From the NCBI GenBank assembly GCA_035528995.1, contig DATKXO010000376.1, forward strand, positions 1 to 21,557: a stretch of 21,557 nucleotides of DNA. The letters are read 5' to 3'. This DNA is from DATKXO01 sp035528995 (lineage in GTDB: Bacteria; Planctomycetota; Phycisphaerae; UBA1845). Position 1 is the stretch's first letter. Each line of letters opens with the position of its first letter. The translations under genes and the position numbers were made by a program. The notes under the pieces are model-generated. The model saw nothing but the letters and a program-made list of their open reading frames with translations, was not told where the DNA came from and did no database searches. This document shows positions 7,109 through 14,798 of this stretch, in pieces.

Positions 7109-8848
7109 CTACCTCCGGCGTCGGGCGACCGGCCCGGCGACCTTCAAGCAAGCCAACGCCAGGAACAGGAACGGCAGGGCGCCGATCATGCCGAAACCGC
7201 AGAGGGCGCCGCTCGCGCCGCCGCCACCGCCGCCACCTTCACCCTCGCCTTCGCCTTCACCCTCGCCCTCTCCCTCGCCTTCGCCTTCGCCTTCCCCTTC
7301 GCCCTCGCCCTCGCCCTCTCCTTCGCCGGCCTCCTCGCAATCATCGGGCACGCCATTGCCATCGAGGTCCAGCTCGAACCCGGCACACTCGTCCGGGAAA
7401 CCGTTCCCGTTGCAGTCTTCGCTGGTGCCTCCAGCGATGTCGTCGGCGTCGTTCACGCCGTTGCCGTTGCAGTCGATCAACGCACCGAAGCCGAACGAGG
7501 CCGCAAACAGGTCCGCGTCGGACCCGGTGTCCAGACGGTCCTTCGAAGAACTCCACAGAACCAGCCACTCGTTCTCCGCGGGAGAAGCGGACTGCGGGCT
7601 GGTGCCGGTCGGGTCACCGTCGGCATCGAAGGGGGCCGGATCGGACCACTGCCGGCCAACGTTCAGGGTCAGGGACGCGAGCACGTCGCCATCAACCCAG
7701 GTCACCACCCACCGACCGACCGGCTCGACGGCAACAGAGGGGCTGGTGCCCGAGGCCGATACCGTGATCGGTTCCAGCCACTCGTCGAACACCTCGCCGT
7801 CCTCCAGGCCTCCCTCGAACTCATCGTTGTCGTTGGACTCGAGGTAGCGGGAGACGAAAACCCCCGGGCCCTCCCAGACGCAGAACCAGACCGTCGTCTC
7901 GGTGACTTCGCGAGCGCCGTCGTTCAGCAGGCGGGGGTTGGTCCCGTTGGCCCCGGGCACAGGGGCCGGTGCGGTCCACACGTTGCCGCCATCCACGCTT
8001 CGGGAGAACACGATCTGCCCGCCCACGACCCAGACCACCATCCAGTTGCCGGACAGGTCGGTGGCGATGGACGGCTGTGCATCGGCCGCCGCCAGGTCAT
8101 CCTGGTGATTCGCGTTGAGCTGGGTGGCCGGGCCCCAATTCTCGCCGTCGTCGTCGCTGACAGCAAAGAAAATGTCTTCGTCCGTCGTGAGCAACGGCTC
8201 AGGGTTCTGCTCATCGCCGTCAGGCACCAAGTCACCGTCGATGTCGCGGGTCGAGGTCCAGACGATGATCCATCGGCCCTGGCCGTCGGCGACGACGTGA
8301 GGCTCCGAGTCGGTCGCGTTGTCGTTGACGTTCTGCGCGGCGTGCGTCAGCGGGATGGCGCCGAACCACGTGGCGCCGTTGTCGGTGCTACGGGAGACCC
8401 TGATCTCAGTGGAGGTCGTGCTCCCGGTGCCGGTCGCCCGCCAGACGGCCACCCAGGTTCCGTTGCGGTCGGTCGCCAGTTCCAGGTCGGTGTCGTCCCA
8501 GGTGTCCGTGAGGGCATCGCTGTTGAGCGGCTGCGGAACGCTCCACGTGCCTCCGCCGTCGGCGCTGGAGGACACGGCAATGTCCAGATCGCCGCCGGCC
8601 AGGGCCTCGTCCGAAAGCCACGCCACCACCACGTTGCCCGCGGTGTCCGTGGCGACTCGCGGGCCGGTGTCGTTCCCGCCGTCCAGTGTGGCCGTGGTGT
8701 TCACCGTCTGAGCCTGACCGATGGCCGGTATAACGGGTGCATCCTGGCCGAGGACCTGGCTGCCGCCTGCCATCAGGACCAGGGTCATCATTCCGGCCGT
8801 GCAGGTCACGTGGCCAAAAACCGAAGCTGCTCGCTGCTTACCCTTCAT
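7109..8848 (-). CDS. Exported Asp-box (BNR) repeat protein with Gly-Glu tract and C-terminal anchor
   Basis: This codes for 579 residues. The ATG at 8848 is preceded by AGGAGA at six bases. Residues 1-34 are a signal peptide (cleavage near VLG-QD). Residues 45-470 carry at least four Asp-box motifs (SSADGGGTWS, SRSTDNGATWF, AVSDDDGENWG, SRSVDGGNVWT) and weaker ones, which implies a six-bladed propeller like sialidases and photosystem-stability factors. No sialidase Arg triad is evident, so enzymatic activity is not claimed. Next come calcium-binding repeats of DCNGNGVNDADDI and DCNGNGFPDEC type, common in planctomycetes. Then come 15 Gly-Glu pairs (508-537), seven glycines, and a tail with Cys550, a hydrophobic stretch and RRRR at the very end. 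This tripartite tail looks like a protein-sorting signal. It is convergent with the UroD-family gene. Confidence 0.85.
   Translation of the reverse strand: MKGKQRAASVFGHVTCTAGMMTLVLMAGGSQVLGQDAPVIPAIGQAQTVNTTATLDGGNDTGPRVATDTAGNVVVAWLSDEALAGGDLDIAVSSSADGGGTWSVPQPLNSDALTDTWDDTDLELATDRNGTWVAVWRATGTGSTTSTEIRVSRSTDNGATWFGAIPLTHAAQNVNDNATDSEPHVVADGQGRWIIVWTSTRDIDGDLVPDGDEQNPEPLLTTDEDIFFAVSDDDGENWGPATQLNANHQDDLAAADAQPSIATDLSGNWMVVWVVGGQIVFSRSVDGGNVWTAPAPVPGANGTNPRLLNDGAREVTETTVWFCVWEGPGVFVSRYLESNDNDEFEGGLEDGEVFDEWLEPITVSASGTSPSVAVEPVGRWVVTWVDGDVLASLTLNVGRQWSDPAPFDADGDPTGTSPQSASPAENEWLVLWSSSKDRLDTGSDADLFAASFGFGALIDCNGNGVNDADDIAGGTSEDCNGNGFPDECAGFELDLDGNGVPDDCEEAGEGEGEGEGEGEGEGEGEGEGEGEGEGEGEGGGGGGGASGALCGFGMIGALPFLFLALACLKVAGPVARRRR
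7238..7327. repeat. Hexanucleotide-phased tract encoding (Gly-Glu)15
   Basis: Ninety bases form 15 six-base units that vary only at synonymous third positions, alternating Glu codons GAG/GAA with Gly codons on the minus strand. It lies inside the Asp-box gene, just before seven Gly codons (7217-7237). The repeat may change length by slippage, in multiples of six, without breaking the frame. Confidence 0.9.
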
Positions 8849-9188
8849 CGTTGTTCTCCTGGCAAGTGTTCCACTCGCTGTTCGTCCGGACGCTCGCGGC
8901 GCGCGAACCGATCCGATTGAACGTCCGGCACCGGGGGCGCGTCATGCGTCGTCCACCGACGATACGGCATCCGGCCTCTACCCGCCCGGCCGCCTGTTGC
9001 GCGGTGCCGACCGTCAGCAGCCGCATTCGTGCCTCTTCCCCTTTACCTTCGGCCCGACCTGCCTGGAAGCATACTACGGTTTGAGCAGTCCGAGGACAAG
9101 CCGACTGCAAGGCGTGATCCGCACCACTCGCACCGACGGCGATTGCCCGCCTGCGCGGTTTGCAGTATCTTCTAATGGATCGACCAGG
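8849..9188. other. Intergenic region upstream of tRNA and of the Asp-box gene
   Basis: The left end carries the ribosome-binding site of the minus-strand Asp-box gene and the right end the likely tRNA promoter. Nothing else convincing was found. The open frames on the minus strand here run through the tRNA and are spurious. Confidence 0.5.
9143..9171 (+). promoter_or_regulatory. Likely promoter of tRNA-Arg
   Basis: TTGCCC (9143-9148, four of six matches) lies 17 bases from TATCTT (9166-9171, four of six). Transcription would start about 10 bases before the mature tRNA. An alternative -10, TCTAAT (9171-9176), has a poor spacing to any -35. Confidence 0.4.
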
Positions 9189-9262
9189 GCGCTCGTAGCT
9201 CAGTAGGACAGAGCACCGGTTTCCTAAACCGAAGGTCGCAGGTTCGAATCCTGCCGGGCGCG
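9189..9262 (+). tRNA. tRNA-Arg (anticodon CCU)
   Basis: A 74-base cloverleaf folds cleanly. The acceptor GCGCTCG (9189-9195) pairs with CGGGCGC (9255-9261), with one G-U. The D arm is GCTC/GAGC. The anticodon loop TTCCTAA has CCT at 9223-9225. The T arm is GCAGG-TTCGAAT-CCTGC. The discriminator is G9262 and CCA is not encoded. The D loop carries an A after GG, the arginine identity base A20. Position 27-43 is a C-A mismatch in the anticodon stem, which is tolerated in many tRNAs. It decodes AGG, a codon that is rare in GC-rich genomes. Confidence 0.93.
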
Positions 9263-9369
9263 GTGGACCAGGATAGGGCGCCAAGGCCTACCGGGTTCCG
9301 GGATCGCCGGACCGAACATGCGGCGCCCCTGTTTCGCCAGCTCTGTCCGGCGCCGCGCGTGGGGCTTCG

Positions 9370-10041
9370 ATGATTCACCTGCAATGCGGATGCGGTCAGC
9401 GGATCAAGCTGCCCGAGTCACAGATCGGCAAAGCCGGGGCCTGCCAGGTCTGCAAGCAGGTGCTGCGTGTGGTGGCCACGGATTTCGAGCCCGAGAAGGA
9501 CGACCTGACCGGTGTGCTGGTGATCCGTCGCGGCCCGAAACGCAAGGGCGAGCACATCTTCCTGGGCGGGCACCTGCCCATCGAGATCGGCAAGTTCCCC
9601 GGCGTCGGCATCCTGCTGGCCGGCACAAAAGTCTCACGCACCCATTGTCGGCTCACGCGAACCGAGTTCGGCTGGCGCATCGAAGACCAGAAGAGCACGA
9701 ACGGTCTGTTCGTCAACGGCCAGCGCACGGCCATACACGAACTCCAGGACGGCGATTCACTTCGCATTGGCGAGTTCATCCTGAGATACGTGGCCGGTTC
9801 TCCGGCCCACTTCGTGGACGACGCGTCGTCCGAGGCCCCACCGGCACCACCACCCGCTGCCGCAAAACCGGGGCCACCCCCCGTGGCGGTCCCGGTCCGT
9901 CCGGCGAAGGCCCGTGCACAGACTCCCTCAGATCCCCGGCGCGGCGGGCGCCAACGTCCACCTCCTATCGCCGAGCTGGTCGAGCCAGCGACTGACAACG
10001 ACGAGTGGTACGAAATCGCCGACGACGACGTCCTGGAGTAG
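9370..10041 (+). CDS. FHA-domain protein with N-terminal zinc-ribbon-like segment
   Basis: This codes for 223 residues from the ATG at 9370. Residues 1-35 contain C6-G-C8 and C25-Q-V-C28, a likely zinc ribbon. Residues 48-141 form a forkhead-associated domain, which binds phosphothreonine peptides. It shows IEIGKFPGVGILL, the SRTH motif (89-92), STNG (109-112), VNG (115-117) and LQDGDSLRIGEF. The C-terminal 80 residues are a low-complexity Pro/Ala linker ending in an acidic tail (NDEWYEIADDDVLE). Such zinc-FHA proteins are common in planctomycetes and probably read Ser/Thr kinase signals; no kinase gene lies in this window. The protein is cytoplasmic. It sits about 110 bases downstream of tRNA-Arg, with no obvious promoter of its own. 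Confidence 0.85.
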   Translation: MIHLQCGCGQRIKLPESQIGKAGACQVCKQVLRVVATDFEPEKDDLTGVLVIRRGPKRKGEHIFLGGHLPIEIGKFPGVGILLAGTKVSRTHCRLTRTEFGWRIEDQKSTNGLFVNGQRTAIHELQDGDSLRIGEFILRYVAGSPAHFVDDASSEAPPAPPPAAAKPGPPPVAVPVRPAKARAQTPSDPRRGGRQRPPPIAELVEPATDNDEWYEIADDDVLE

Positions 10042-10503
10042 GGCGAAGACGAAGCCGGCGGGCGGCATGTCGAGGCAGTGGAAACCAGTGGCAGCAGGAT
10101 GATCGCCGTTGGGCAGCGTGCGCGACGGCTGCGCGCAGGCGGCCAGACGTGGTCGTTGCCGATGTACTTCTTGCCGTTACTGCGGCACGAAGTACGGGCG
10201 ATCGGGATCGCAAAGCCAACCCGGCGTCTTCCCCAGGATCTCGTTGAGCGTCTCGTTCTGCATGGTCGGCACGGCTCGGAATCCAGAAGAACTGGACCTT
10301 GAGCCTGGCGTTGGCTCTCCGATCATCGACGCGGGCGACGAACGCGCTGTAGCGCAGGACCGACTGACCCAGGCCGCAAGCCACTCCCTGAGTCACCGAC
10401 GGCAAGTTTGGGGAGTCTGCTGGTGATCCTCCCGGAGGCGGGCGTCACGTGACGCGCGGCCCATCGTTCCCATGGCCGCGACGTTCGGTCGGAGCATGCG
10501 AGC
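10042..10503. other. Intergenic region with possible gene remnant
   Basis: This stretch of about 460 bases lies between the stops of the FHA gene and the minus-strand HDOD gene. It contains the protein-like minus-strand fragment listed at 10134-10326. No terminator, tRNA or intact gene was found. Confidence 0.4.
10134..10326 (-). pseudogene. Possible frameshifted gene remnant
   Basis: On the minus strand, an open frame of 49 codons (10326 to a TAA at 10177) ends in ETLNEILGKTPGWLCDPDRP followed by YFVPQ and the stop. In the next frame the reading continues as NGKKYIGNDHVWPPA. The two halves look like one continuous polypeptide broken by a small insertion or deletion near 10178. No ribosome-binding site supports either frame. 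I do not recognise the family. It could also be chance, since GC-rich DNA often gives protein-like frames. Confidence 0.3.
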
Positions 10504-11382
10504 CTAGCCGACGAGCATGTTCTCGGCCTCTTCGAGCGCCTCTTCGAGGTTCTCGTCGATCTCGTCGAGCTGCTCCGGCGTGACTCCGGTAGCCTGAACC
10601 AGTTCTTCGGTCACCTGCCCATGCTGGGCGGTCAGGTGGAAGCCGAGCTTCCGCTGGCAGCAGATGACGTCGGCCAGGCAGACGGTCGAGCCCAGCTTCC
10701 GCAGTTCCGCGCTGAGCTTCTCCGGATAGTGGTGGAAGCCGACGGCCGCCCGCAGGTGTCGCGGGAACTTCCATTTGGTGGTCAGTCCATCGCCGAACGC
10801 CTGATGGTCGGCGCCGATGATCGCGACCTCCAGGTTGCCGAAATCTCCTTCGCCGGCCGAACAGCGAGCGATGACATCACTCAACTGGTCGGCGAAAGCC
10901 TGCCGCTGGACCAGTATCCCGATGTCATGGATCAGGCCTGCCAGGAACACCTCGTCCAGCCCAGCGGGCTGGCCGGAGGCCTTGGCAATCAGCCGGGCGG
11001 CCACGCCGACCGCAACGCTGTGCCGCCAGAGGTCCCTGGCACTGAACTGCTCCGACATCTTGCCACTCTTGAACAGCCGGGCGATCGAGGCCGCAACAGC
11101 GATGTTCTTCACCGCCGACATGCCCAGCAATACGATGGCCCGGTCGACGCTGGCAACCTGACCCGGCAGGCCGTAGAACGCCGAGTTGACGACTTTGAGC
11201 ACCTTGGCCGACAGAGCGGGGTCCGTCTTGATCACCTGGTGCAGATCGCGGGCCGTGCTGTTGGGGTCCTCGACGATGCCGATGATCTTGACCGTCACTT
11301 CCGGCAGCGTGGCGATGTCACTGATAACGGCCAAGGCCCGTGTCACGACGGCCTTCTCGCGGCAGGCCACTTCGACGCTCAT
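10504..11382 (-). CDS. HDOD-domain signalling protein
   Basis: This codes for 292 residues from the ATG at 11382, with GGGGG about eight bases upstream. Nearly the whole protein is an HDOD domain: SDIATLPEVTVKIIGIVEDP, VIKTDPALSAKVLKVVNSAFYGLPGQVASVDRAIVLLGMSAVKNI and a GLIHDIGIL motif around His152-Asp153. HDOD proteins are HD-superfamily relatives that mostly lack phosphohydrolase activity and act in signalling, often with GGDEF/EAL or two-component partners. Here the HD pair is present, but whether a full metal site exists is not clear. The C-terminus is acidic and helical (LDEIDENLEEALEEAENM). It lies downstream, on the same strand, of the oxidoreductase operon and a small gene, but about 430 bases away, so it probably has its own promoter. 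Confidence 0.88.
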   Translation of the reverse strand: MSVEVACREKAVVTRALAVISDIATLPEVTVKIIGIVEDPNSTARDLHQVIKTDPALSAKVLKVVNSAFYGLPGQVASVDRAIVLLGMSAVKNIAVAASIARLFKSGKMSEQFSARDLWRHSVAVGVAARLIAKASGQPAGLDEVFLAGLIHDIGILVQRQAFADQLSDVIARCSAGEGDFGNLEVAIIGADHQAFGDGLTTKWKFPRHLRAAVGFHHYPEKLSAELRKLGSTVCLADVICCQRKLGFHLTAQHGQVTEELVQATGVTPEQLDEIDENLEEALEEAENMLVG

Positions 11383-11810
11383 ATGTAAACCCCCGATCTC
11401 AGAGTGCCCCCGCGCAGCGGCACGGCGCCATAACCAAGTTACTCGCGTATTTCATCGTCGCCGAGCAGTACCCTCTTGAATGGGAAAGAGCCCCCTTCTC
11501 GGCAGGTGGACCCGATCGCCCATTATCGGGTGGTCCGGACGGACACGGTGATCGGCCCGAACCGGACCAACCCGGAGCGCCCGGTTTCGCTCGTCACGGC
11601 GGGTCGGCAGACGGCCGGTCGGGGCACACCGGCCTGGAACGAGAGTGCCGTCATTATCCGGACGTGGGGAGCGTGCCCGGTCAGGGTTCCGCACGGTGTG
11701 CCACGTTCAGGGATGACAAGCTTCGGTGCTCTGCGAAGGGTCGGCCCAGCCGCGTCGGATCACCCCAGGCGGGGGACAAGCGGGACCGCAAGACGAGGCC
11801 GATGACCGAC
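11383..11810. other. Intergenic region with hairpins, no gene seen
   Basis: This stretch of about 430 bases separates the small minus-strand gene from the HDOD gene. It includes a 7-bp hairpin ACCCGAT-N8-ATCGGGT (11510-11531), followed by a spaced repeat GGTCCGG and CCGGACC (within 11531-11570). These could end the upstream transcript or form the HDOD leader. Open frames here lack ribosome-binding sites and protein-like composition. Confidence 0.4.
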
Positions 11811-12035
11811 TTACAGGCTGGGCTGGGGGAAAGCCTTGACGAAGGCGGCCCGCACACGCTCGTCGGTCAGGAAGTCGTAGAGGTCCTGACCGGCGATGGT
11901 GGTGCAGTTGAGCCCGGCCCGCTCGACCGCCTCGGAGTATTCCAGCGCCCTGCGCAGCACCGTACGCATGTGGGCACAATGGCAGGCCTCGTTCAGCCAG
12001 TTGCGGGCATTCTGAATATCGGTGACTTCTTCCAT
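11811..12035 (-). CDS. Small protein of unknown function
   Basis: This codes for 74 residues from the ATG at 12035, with a purine-rich GAGGGCGGCGG just before it. The sequence looks like a compact, mostly helical soluble protein: MEEVTDIQNARNWLNEACHC, then AHMRTVLRRALEYSEAVERAG and a C-terminal DLYDFLTDERVRAAFVKAF. A CHCAH cluster near residue 18 could bind a metal. It is not a family I recognise. It lies on the same strand as the 2-oxoacid oxidoreductase operon, 213 bases downstream of the gamma subunit, and might be cotranscribed with it. An open frame extends upstream to 12164, but that portion is not protein-like. Confidence 0.6.
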   Translation of the reverse strand: MEEVTDIQNARNWLNEACHCAHMRTVLRRALEYSEAVERAGLNCTTIAGQDLYDFLTDERVRAAFVKAFPQPSL

Positions 12036-12248
12036 GCCGCCGCCCTCGTCACACCGGCCCGCTCCCGCCGCAGGTGACCCCGCGCCGCAAGCCGCGTTTC
12101 TGCGCCCGGCTTCTTGGGGGCATCCCCAGCCGCGAACCGGTGCCTTTCCAGAGTGATCAACCATCGGCGCCCGGTTCTCCAGCGGCCGTATCGTCGCGTC
12201 CCGGCATTGGTGGGCCCCTGCGTTTTCGCCAGGCCGCGCTGTTGCGTT

Positions 12249-12803
12249 TCAGCGCTTCGCCGCTTCGGCCCTGACCGCCTCGAAGCCGGCTCGCAGGGCC
12301 TCGAGGTTGGGGGCGACGATCTTCTCGCCCTTGGCACCGAAGGTGTCGCGGACCACCGCCGCGAACGTCTCGAACTTGACGTGCGGCTTGATGCCCAGAT
12401 AGGCCCCCGCGATCACCACGTTGGCCGACCGGTTGGTGGCCACTCGCTCGGCGATCTCGTTGGCCGGCACCGCGATCACTTCGATATCCGTCCGCGAGTT
12501 GTCCATCCGGATCAGAGAGGAGTTGACCAGCACGCGGCCGCCCGCACGGACCATGGGCTGAAACTTCTCGTAGGAGGGCTGGTTCATCACCACGGCGGTG
12601 TCGTACTGGCTGGCGATCGGCGAGCCGATCTCATCGTCCGAGTAGACCACCGTGCAGTTGGCCGTCCCGCCTCGCATCTCGGGGCCGTAGGACGGGAACC
12701 AGGTCGCGTTGAGCCCGTCGTCCATGGCCGCCTGGGCCAGCATCTTTCCAGCCAGCAGGATCCCCTGTCCTCCGAATCCGGCGAAGACGATCTCCTCGAT
12801 CAT
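12249..12803 (-). CDS. 2-oxoacid:ferredoxin oxidoreductase, gamma subunit
   Basis: This codes for 184 residues from the ATG at 12803, with TGGAG about ten bases upstream. It is the pyruvate/2-oxoacid ferredoxin oxidoreductase catalytic-gamma domain, with IVFAGFGGQGILLAGKMLAQAA at the N-terminus, SYGPEMRGGTANCTVVYSD and the closing region LGIKPHVKFETF. In this enzyme class the gamma subunit completes the active heteromer that oxidatively decarboxylates a 2-oxoacid to its acyl-CoA and reduces ferredoxin. The length is usual for stand-alone gamma subunits. It follows the beta gene by 19 bases. It is the fourth gene in the order ferredoxin, alpha, beta, gamma, the arrangement seen for VOR/KOR-type enzymes. 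The cytoplasm is the site of action. Confidence 0.92.
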   Translation of the reverse strand: MIEEIVFAGFGGQGILLAGKMLAQAAMDDGLNATWFPSYGPEMRGGTANCTVVYSDDEIGSPIASQYDTAVVMNQPSYEKFQPMVRAGGRVLVNSSLIRMDNSRTDIEVIAVPANEIAERVATNRSANVVIAGAYLGIKPHVKFETFAAVVRDTFGAKGEKIVAPNLEALRAGFEAVRAEAAKR

Positions 12804-12822
12804 GTCTGTGCAGCTCCAGTGG

Positions 12823-13656
12823 CTAGTTTGCGGCCGGTGCCGCGACCTTCTCCTGGGCACCCGCCGATGCGGGCTTTTCGTCCACGCGGTTCACGAACTC
12901 CCCCGGCGGGAAGACCTTCACCACGTCCTCATCGATGTGTTTCAGCGCCACCAACGGTGCCATGCGCCACTGCACCGGACACGCTGAAAGCACCTCCACC
13001 ATGGAGAAGCCCTTGTTCTCCAACTGTGCCCGGACGGCCTTGCACATGTACTTATGGGCCTTCCTGACGTTCTTGGGGCTGGTCAGCGGCACGCGAGCCA
13101 GGTAGGCCACGCCCGGCAGCGACGAGAGCAGTTTGCACATGTCGATCGGGGGCCCGGTCTTGCCGACGCTGACGTCGCGCCCCAACGGCGAGGTGGTGGT
13201 CTTCTGGCCGGCCAGCGTGGTGGGGGCCATCTGTCCGCCGGTCATCCCGTAGATGCCGTTGTTCACGAAGAAGACGCAGATCGACTCGCCGCGGGCGGCG
13301 GCATGCACCGTCTCGGCCATTCCGATGGAAGCCAGGTCGCCGTCGCCCTGGTAGGTGAACACGAACCGGTCGGGGAGACATCGCTTGACCCCGGTGGCCA
13401 CGGCCGGCGCCCTCCCGTGACTGGCTTCGATCGTGTCACAGGCGAAGTAGTTGTACGCCAACACCGAGCAGCCCACCGGGACGATCCCCACCGTCCGATC
13501 CATCAGGCCGAACTCATCGATCATCTGCGCGACCAGGCGATGGAAGATCCCGTGCCCACAGCCCGGACAATAATGCAACGGAGTCTCGGTCAGGGCGTCG
13601 GGGCGTTTGAAGACGCACTCGACCTCCGGCTCCGGATGACTGGCCTCAGCTTCCAT
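12823..13656 (-). CDS. 2-oxoacid:ferredoxin oxidoreductase, beta (thiamine diphosphate) subunit
   Basis: This codes for 277 residues. The ATG at 13656 overlaps the alpha-subunit stop by 11 bases, so translation is probably coupled. It carries the thiamine diphosphate-binding machinery: YCPGCGHG (residues 29-36), GDGDLASIG (104-112) and NNGIYGMTGGQMAPTT (132-147), which together bind the cofactor and Mg. Cysteines in the N-terminal CPGC and elsewhere probably help hold a 4Fe-4S cluster, as in KOR/VOR beta subunits. The last 20 residues are an Ala/Lys-rich tail. Substrate preference (branched-chain 2-oxoacid, 2-oxoglutarate or pyruvate) is not readable from this subunit. The alpha subunit looks VorB-like. 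Confidence 0.93.
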   Translation of the reverse strand: MEAEASHPEPEVECVFKRPDALTETPLHYCPGCGHGIFHRLVAQMIDEFGLMDRTVGIVPVGCSVLAYNYFACDTIEASHGRAPAVATGVKRCLPDRFVFTYQGDGDLASIGMAETVHAAARGESICVFFVNNGIYGMTGGQMAPTTLAGQKTTTSPLGRDVSVGKTGPPIDMCKLLSSLPGVAYLARVPLTSPKNVRKAHKYMCKAVRAQLENKGFSMVEVLSACPVQWRMAPLVALKHIDEDVVKVFPPGEFVNRVDEKPASAGAQEKVAAPAAN

Positions 13657-14719
13657 GGACCGTCTCCGCAAACTTCTTGATGCGTTCACACACTTCGGCC
13701 GGCGGCGGCAGGATGCCGCCCATCTTGCCGAAGAACTCGACCGGGCAACGCTCCGGGGCGGACAGGCGCACGTCCTGCACCATCTGCCCCGCACTCAACT
13801 CGAAGGTCCACGCTCCGCGCATCCGACCCAGCAGCTCACGCAAGGGCGCGTAGGGGAAGGGATTCACCGTGATGGGACGGAACAAGCCGACCTTGATGCC
13901 CTGCTCTCGGGCCAGTTTGATTCCGCTCAGGGCCAGCCGGGCGCAGATCCCGTAGGCCACCACCATGACCTCCGCATCGTCGGCGAAACGCGTGTCGTAG
14001 CGCTGCTCGTTTTCGTGGATTCGGCGGTACACCGCCTGGAGCTTGTCGTTGTGGTCGCTCAGGTCCTGCGGGTCGAGATACAGCGAGTTGATGATGGTGC
14101 GCTCGGTTCGACCGTTCCGCCCGTTGGTGGCCCAGGGCTTCGGCGGCGGCTTGACTTCGGGCACTTCCTCGGGAATCGCGGCCGATTCCAGCATCGAGCC
14201 CAGAACCGCGTCGGACAGCACGAACGCAGGCACCCGGTACTTATCCGCCAGGCCGAACGCGTCCCGGGTGAACTCGTACATCTCCTGCACGTTCCAGGGC
14301 GCCAACACGATCATCTCGTAATCGCCGTGCCCACCGCCCTTGCAGGCCTGAAAGTAGTCCGACTGAGACGCCGCGATGTTCCCCAGGCCCGGGCCCCCGC
14401 GCTGCACGTTCACCACCACGCAGGGCAGCTCGGCCCCGGCGATGTAGCTCAGCCCCTCCATCATCAGGCTGATGCCGGGCGAACTGCTGGAACTCATGGC
14501 GCGTTTACCGGCCGCAGCCGCGCCGTAGACCATGTTGATCGAGGCCAGCTCGCTCTCGGCCTGGAGAAACACCCGGCCGTTGGCCGGCAGAATCTCCGAC
14601 AGGATCTCCGGGACTTCATTCTGCGGCGTGATCGGGTACCCAAAGAAGGCGTCGCACCCGCCGTGCAGCGCGCCCAACGCAATCGCCTCGTTGCCCTTGA
14701 CCAATCGTCGCTGCGCCAT
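13646..14719 (-). CDS. vorB: 2-oxoacid:ferredoxin oxidoreductase, alpha subunit (VorB-like)
   Basis: This codes for 357 residues from the ATG at 14719, with AAGGAAG seven bases upstream. It matches the VorB type, the alpha subunit of 3-methyl-2-oxobutanoate:ferredoxin oxidoreductase. The start has LVKGNEAIALGALHGGCDAFFGYPITPQNEVPEI, followed by QAESELASINMVYGAAAAGKRAMSSSSSPGISLMMEGLSYIAGAELPC, VQRGGPGLGNI, SQSDYFQACKGGGHGDY, and later the transketolase-C-like segment VMVVAYGICARLALSGIKLARE. Length and motif order are normal. The enzyme would convert branched-chain 2-oxoacids (from valine, leucine, isoleucine) to acyl-CoAs, or run in reverse when ferredoxin is highly reduced. The VOR name is by similarity; KOR activity cannot be excluded. 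Confidence 0.9.
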   Translation of the reverse strand: MAQRRLVKGNEAIALGALHGGCDAFFGYPITPQNEVPEILSEILPANGRVFLQAESELASINMVYGAAAAGKRAMSSSSSPGISLMMEGLSYIAGAELPCVVVNVQRGGPGLGNIAASQSDYFQACKGGGHGDYEMIVLAPWNVQEMYEFTRDAFGLADKYRVPAFVLSDAVLGSMLESAAIPEEVPEVKPPPKPWATNGRNGRTERTIINSLYLDPQDLSDHNDKLQAVYRRIHENEQRYDTRFADDAEVMVVAYGICARLALSGIKLAREQGIKVGLFRPITVNPFPYAPLRELLGRMRGAWTFELSAGQMVQDVRLSAPERCPVEFFGKMGGILPPPAEVCERIKKFAETVHGS

Positions 14720-14798
14720 GTTCGGTCTTCCTTGGCTCTAACGCCCGCTGCCTCCGACCTTACCGTGGGTGAGCTCATCCGGCACGCGACCGGAGGCG

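Noticed and set aside
7238..7327. Regular short repeat considered as a CRISPR or tandem-repeat locus.
   Set aside because: The period is six bases with only synonymous variation and no spacers. It encodes Gly-Glu pairs within a gene.
7091..8920. 609-codon open frame on the plus strand, longer than the Asp-box gene it overlaps.
   Set aside because: It is antisense to a gene with a signal peptide, Asp boxes and a strong ribosome-binding site. Its own translation is low-complexity (Val/Ala/Arg/Gly) without domains.
9172..9384. Minus-strand open frame across the tRNA with a GFEPATFGLGNRC-type translation (also 8838-9284).
   Set aside because: This is the well-known spurious translation of the reverse complement of a tRNA gene, not a protein.
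11476..11805. 109-codon plus-strand frame in the gap upstream of the HDOD gene.
   Set aside because: It has no ribosome-binding site, and Arg/Pro/Gly-rich composition is typical of chance frames in GC-rich DNA.
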